Of a stretch of 64,000 nucleotides of DNA, positions 60,421 through 64,000 are shown piece by piece. The DNA is taken from NCBI GenBank assembly GCA_005784505.1, contig VCAZ01000012.1:3787011-3851010 (forward strand), in the 5' to 3' direction. A program made the position numbers and the translations under genes. Origin of the DNA: Bagarius yarrelli (taxonomy: Eukaryota > Chordata > Actinopteri > Siluriformes > Sisoridae). Each line of letters begins with the position of its first letter. Position 1 is the stretch's first letter. The notes beneath the pieces are model-generated. The model was not told the DNA's origin, did not search any database, and saw nothing but the letters and a program-made list of their open reading frames with translations.

Positions 60421-60919
60421 CGATCTGTAGGGTTGTGAAGCCCTAGGCAAGATCGTGAAACATGGCGGACCAAACTGTAAGCTAAAGTTTAGATAATAAG
60501 ATCAGAATTCCAGATTGGACCCCCTTCATGCTCACAGTCGGACCACCATCATATATTAAACTTGCTTGCAGTCTGACCATTACTATAACAATATTATTAT
60601 TTTTTACAATACGATGTAAGTGACATAAGTCCAAACCTAGGGATGAGCAATATGCCTGCCGAATGCTACATTTTTCCCCTGTAGACCAGCCTTTCATGTG
60701 GAATGTCTTAACTTTCAAACTTGCACAATTCTACTTTTTTTTGCTTTTATTTTATTTCACACTATTTTGGTTAATCTTTGTTAATAATTACATTGGATGA
60801 TTTTATGTAACTTTGATGAAGAGTTAACACAGATTACCATATGGTTATTATCCAAACAGACACGATCAAATGGTTCAGCATAATAAATCTTCTGATATAA
60901 AGCTACCGAATGAACATGC

Positions 60920-61332
60920 TGTAAGGTTTATGCTTCTGGTTTATGTTGTTTTTTTTTGTTCATGTTTATTGTTTATGTTTAATAGGTTCCTTTACTTATT
61001 ATGTTTCTGTTCTATATTCCATGCTTTGTTTACTTCCTGGTTTGTCCTAGTCATGTGATTTCCCCCTGTCCTTGTGTCATGCTGTCATTAGTTAGTTTGG
61101 TCATGTGTTCCTTATTGTTTGCAGGTGTTCCTTGTTTAATCTTGTGTATAGATACCCCCTTGTAGCCTTGTGTCTTTGTGGTTTGTTTGTGTACCACTGC
61201 CAATGAGTCTATGTTCATGCTAGTGTTTATGGCATATGTCAAGTCAAGTCTTGTTTAGTATCTTGCCACTTTGTAAATAAACTGCACTTTGGGTTCTAGA
61301 GTATACGTATCGCTTAGTGGAGTATTGTTCCA
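60920..61332 (+). mobile_element. Solo LTR, same family as 42891
   Basis: It starts TGTAAGG and ends TTCCA, with flanks CATGC (60915-60919) and CATGT (61333-61337), an almost exact 5-bp duplication. It shares 'tatgttta', 'ggttcctttacttatta', a TATA-like 'gtatagatacc' and an AATAAA at about 61277 with the other copy, and the shared end 'cttagtggagtattgtt'. No coding region is present. Confidence 0.75.
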
Positions 61333-63265
61333 CATGTACTCTCCACTGTATGTCTAAAGTTAACATTTATTGGTTGTAATGCTATCTTGAAAATGTGAAA
61401 GGACATTCAGTATTGCTCAACATATCAGATTTGTGATGACGTGTAACTCAGTTTGCCCTTACAGTCTGTGATATCATAAAATCAAACATTTTTACAGCAT
61501 TTAGATTAATGAAAAATATAATCAAATTTACATATGAACTAAAATAGTTCAAATTAAAACTTGACTTTTTAAATCACACATTATATAATACACATTTTAA
61601 AACTGAAGTGATCGTTTCTTTCTATTTCAGCATACCAATAGGCCACACTAACCTGTCATAAAGAATGTCTTGATTGACTGAAAGTCAGCAGCTCTTCTGG
61701 CCACGCTCTCCTTTTTTTCATGCTGTTCTTGGTACCCTGATTTGGGATTTGGTTTAATGTTCAGAGTTTTGGTTAGAGATAAACTTGGTGGAAGAGTAGT
61801 AGATGACTTATTTATGTTTTTGTTTCATTTTCAATCGGTTGTTTTTTACTTTTCCACCGTTTATCTCTAACTTCAGCCTCTGCATCAGCACTGATTGGCA
61901 CTATTTTCAAGCTAGGGTGGGACTTACTATTTTAAGGGGTCCTTCAGATGTTTGACACTGACTGCATACTTTAATACTATCGATAAAACAACTTTTAGGA
62001 AGGAGTAAAGGGCAAATATTTAAAAAACTTTTTTTTATCCGATTGCATGTATCAAAATCTATGGCATACAACTATTATACATATTACAATTATTCACAGA
62101 ACAGGGGCCTATATAGTATAATTGCTGGATATTGTGGGGCCCCTATAATTGTCACTAGCTTTCTTCCTACTAGCGACTTTGGAGGGCCAAATGGGGGTCA
62201 TCTGATCAGCTGGGGGTAATTTGTCTTTGGAAATCTTCTTAAGACACTATTGCTGTTGCCAAATTCTATTCGAGAAAAAAAAGGGACGCAATGAATCATA
62301 ACATAAAACCAGTTTTCAAAAAAATAATAAGACATACAGAGATGGACATTACAATAAAACATATTTTTATTAAAATTAGTGTGAAAAGATGCACTTAGTC
62401 TTTTATTATTCCAACTTAACAGTCTTCTCTATTGGTCATATTGTCCTAGCTAAATAAACAGGGATGATGATAATAAGGAAGTGAAAGTAAGACCACAGCA
62501 AATTAGACCCGGAGGTAGAATAATTGTTCATTGTGAACAAGTAACTATGCAGGAAGTAATCATTAATACTACTAGTAATACAATACTGACATTTTCATAA
62601 GCGAAAAACGTGTTATAAGCACTGAAACCTTCACATAAATGCATACAAGAAAATACTGCATAATGGTTAAATACACAACTGGGTGTGCAAAAATAAAACA
62701 ATATGTAAAATATGTCCAAATGAATGTTCTAAAATTAAGTAATGAAACCGCTGAAAAATTTAGTCACAGTAAAGAAGTGGGTGACACAGGAGGATATTTT
62801 CAACCCTTTCCTGTCCCACTTTCACCAAAGTACATCCCAATCCTACAAAAAAACATATCATCAAAAAATGTAAACCTATGCTTTCGTGTCTGACGCCATT
62901 TGTTATTTTGATTTCTGCGTTTACAAAGTGTACGGGGAAGCCATCTTATCTTTTATTATTGGCACTGGCATATTAACTTTACACCGCCACCAACTGTTAT
63001 TGATATGGTCCTCACTGCCAAGCAAACTAGGGGAGAGTATAAAGAAACAGGGCAACTAAACACGGACATTGAGCTTGTCAGCATCACTTTCTAATTGTTT
63101 ACATTTTTAAACAAATAAAACATGTAAAATTAGGGAATAGTAAATGAAAAGACCATATGAGATGTAATATATCTGAATATTGTTCTATTTACATTTTCTC
63201 TAAATCACCTTACTGAAATTAAAGTTTTTTGCATCCTCCAAACAAATGGTGGACATTTACAGTCA

Positions 63266-63391
63266 CAGCTAACTGTAACAGCTAACTGTAACAGCTAACT
63301 GTAACAGCTAACTGTAACAGCTAACTGTAACAGCTAACTGTACAGCTAACTGTAACAGCTAACTGTAACAGCTAACTGTAACAGCTAACTG
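63266..63391. repeat. 13-bp minisatellite, 10 copies
   Basis: The unit CAGCTAACTGTAA is repeated ten times from 63266. All steps are 13 bp except one 12-bp unit (63331-63342). The array is nearly free of substitutions. Confidence 0.95.
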
Positions 63392-64000
63392 CTTCTACAA
63401 ATATAAGTAGCTTATTATTGTTGTTGAAACTCTAAAATGATTATGTATGTGATTTCTCTTCATTTGGCATTCTATAAACTGTTTGTTAGCATCAAATTAT
63501 TTTGAAATGTTCAATTGTAATGAATAATAGTTAAATGATGCCAAAAAATGTAGTGTGTAGTTATCCAGCATCTGTGTGCGTTATGCATACTTTACATAAT
63601 GTGGCCGTTTATAAAAGCAGCTTTGAGATTTCTCAGTCCTATCACAGAGTCGCCACCATCGCTCTTCTTTTACCCTCAAACTGAAATGTTGTTTGGTGTC
63701 TGCGCCCATTTTTTACATTTACATTTAAATTAAATTTGCACAAAATTTAATACAGCAGCTTTATTGTTTGTAATGCATTAATTGTCTAATAAATTCATTA
63801 GTAATGAGTCCAGGGTAAAGGGACTGCATCTAAGTAGCATAGAGAGGGCCAGATGCATTTTGGGTGACACAATAAGCATCCTCTCAAGGGCTGCAGATGG
63901 AAGTTTGCATCATTAGCAGATAAGCTTTTATGTAGGTACAGAAACAAGTAAGAATCCCTCGTCGACCGACAAGAAGAAGTGATTAGTGTGCATTGTCTTT

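Larger units (their letters stand above)
50467..64000 (+). other. PRKCE: PRKCE intron 2 (partial, runs off the window)
   Basis: No further PRKCE exon is visible. Repeats are listed separately. Stretches without features (51.7-53.5, 53.7-54.5, 54.7-55.7, 56.4-57.6, 59.4-60.0 and 61.4-63.2 kb) contain only short frames without domains. The segment at 56640-56940 has mixed composition and may be a regulatory element. Confidence 0.75.

Noticed and set aside
63266..63391. CRISPR-like array
   Set aside because: The units are contiguous 13-bp repeats without spacers, in a vertebrate intron; it is a minisatellite.
50467..64000. Search for PRKCE exon 3 (linker, pseudosubstrate, C1A)
   Set aside because: No frame gives the expected basic pseudosubstrate or the C1 histidine-cysteine pattern, so the exon must lie outside the window.

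Overview
The window looks like a piece of a teleost fish nuclear genome, possibly from an otophysan such as a catfish or characin; the species assignment is an inference from repeat content. The evidence is vertebrate gene structure with GT-AG introns, CpG-rich promoters in AT-rich surroundings, and a dense load of fish-type mobile DNA: Tc1/mariner, hAT, tRNA-derived SINEs, LINE remnants and solo LTRs. Almost everything outside two genes is intron, intergenic DNA or transposon debris.

The two genes are the following. (1) SOCS5 lies on the minus strand. Its intact single coding exon is at 12573-14228, with a splice acceptor at 14263. A probable non-coding first exon ends at 21217, next to a CpG-rich, CCAAT-rich promoter at about 21.2-21.8 kb. 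(2) PRKCE, the novel protein kinase C epsilon, lies on the plus strand. Exon 1 (start codon 25965, donor at 26313) and exon 2 (50403-50466) are present. They are separated by a 24 kb intron, and the rest of the gene lies beyond the right edge. The two genes are head to head, with about 4 kb between promoter regions. Their protein products act in separate signalling routes (cytokine/EGF receptor down-regulation, and diacylglycerol signalling), so the neighbourhood is synteny rather than an operon.

Layout: 0-6 kb holds Tc1 and LINE remnants, a SINE and a foldback MITE. 8.3-10.5 kb holds a hAT element with a clear 8-bp target duplication, an inner hAT and a perfect 48-bp inverted repeat. 10.7-11.3 kb holds an unrecognised cysteine-rich reading frame. 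12.5-21.8 kb is SOCS5. 21.8-25.3 kb is intergenic, with a promoter-like patch at 24.3 kb. 25.3-26.3 kb is the PRKCE promoter, leader and exon 1. 26.3-50.4 kb is PRKCE intron 1, full of repeats. 50.4-64 kb is exon 2 and part of intron 2, with a local duplication, a hAT MITE carrying a nested SINE, a solo LTR and a 13-bp minisatellite.

No rRNA, functional tRNA, CRISPR or complete active transposase was found. I did not identify a wholly new biological system. The most useful leads are the zinc-ribbon-like frame at 10.8 kb, the perfect 48-bp inverted repeat, the abutting in-frame upstream ORFs of PRKCE, and two same-family solo LTRs at CATG targets.
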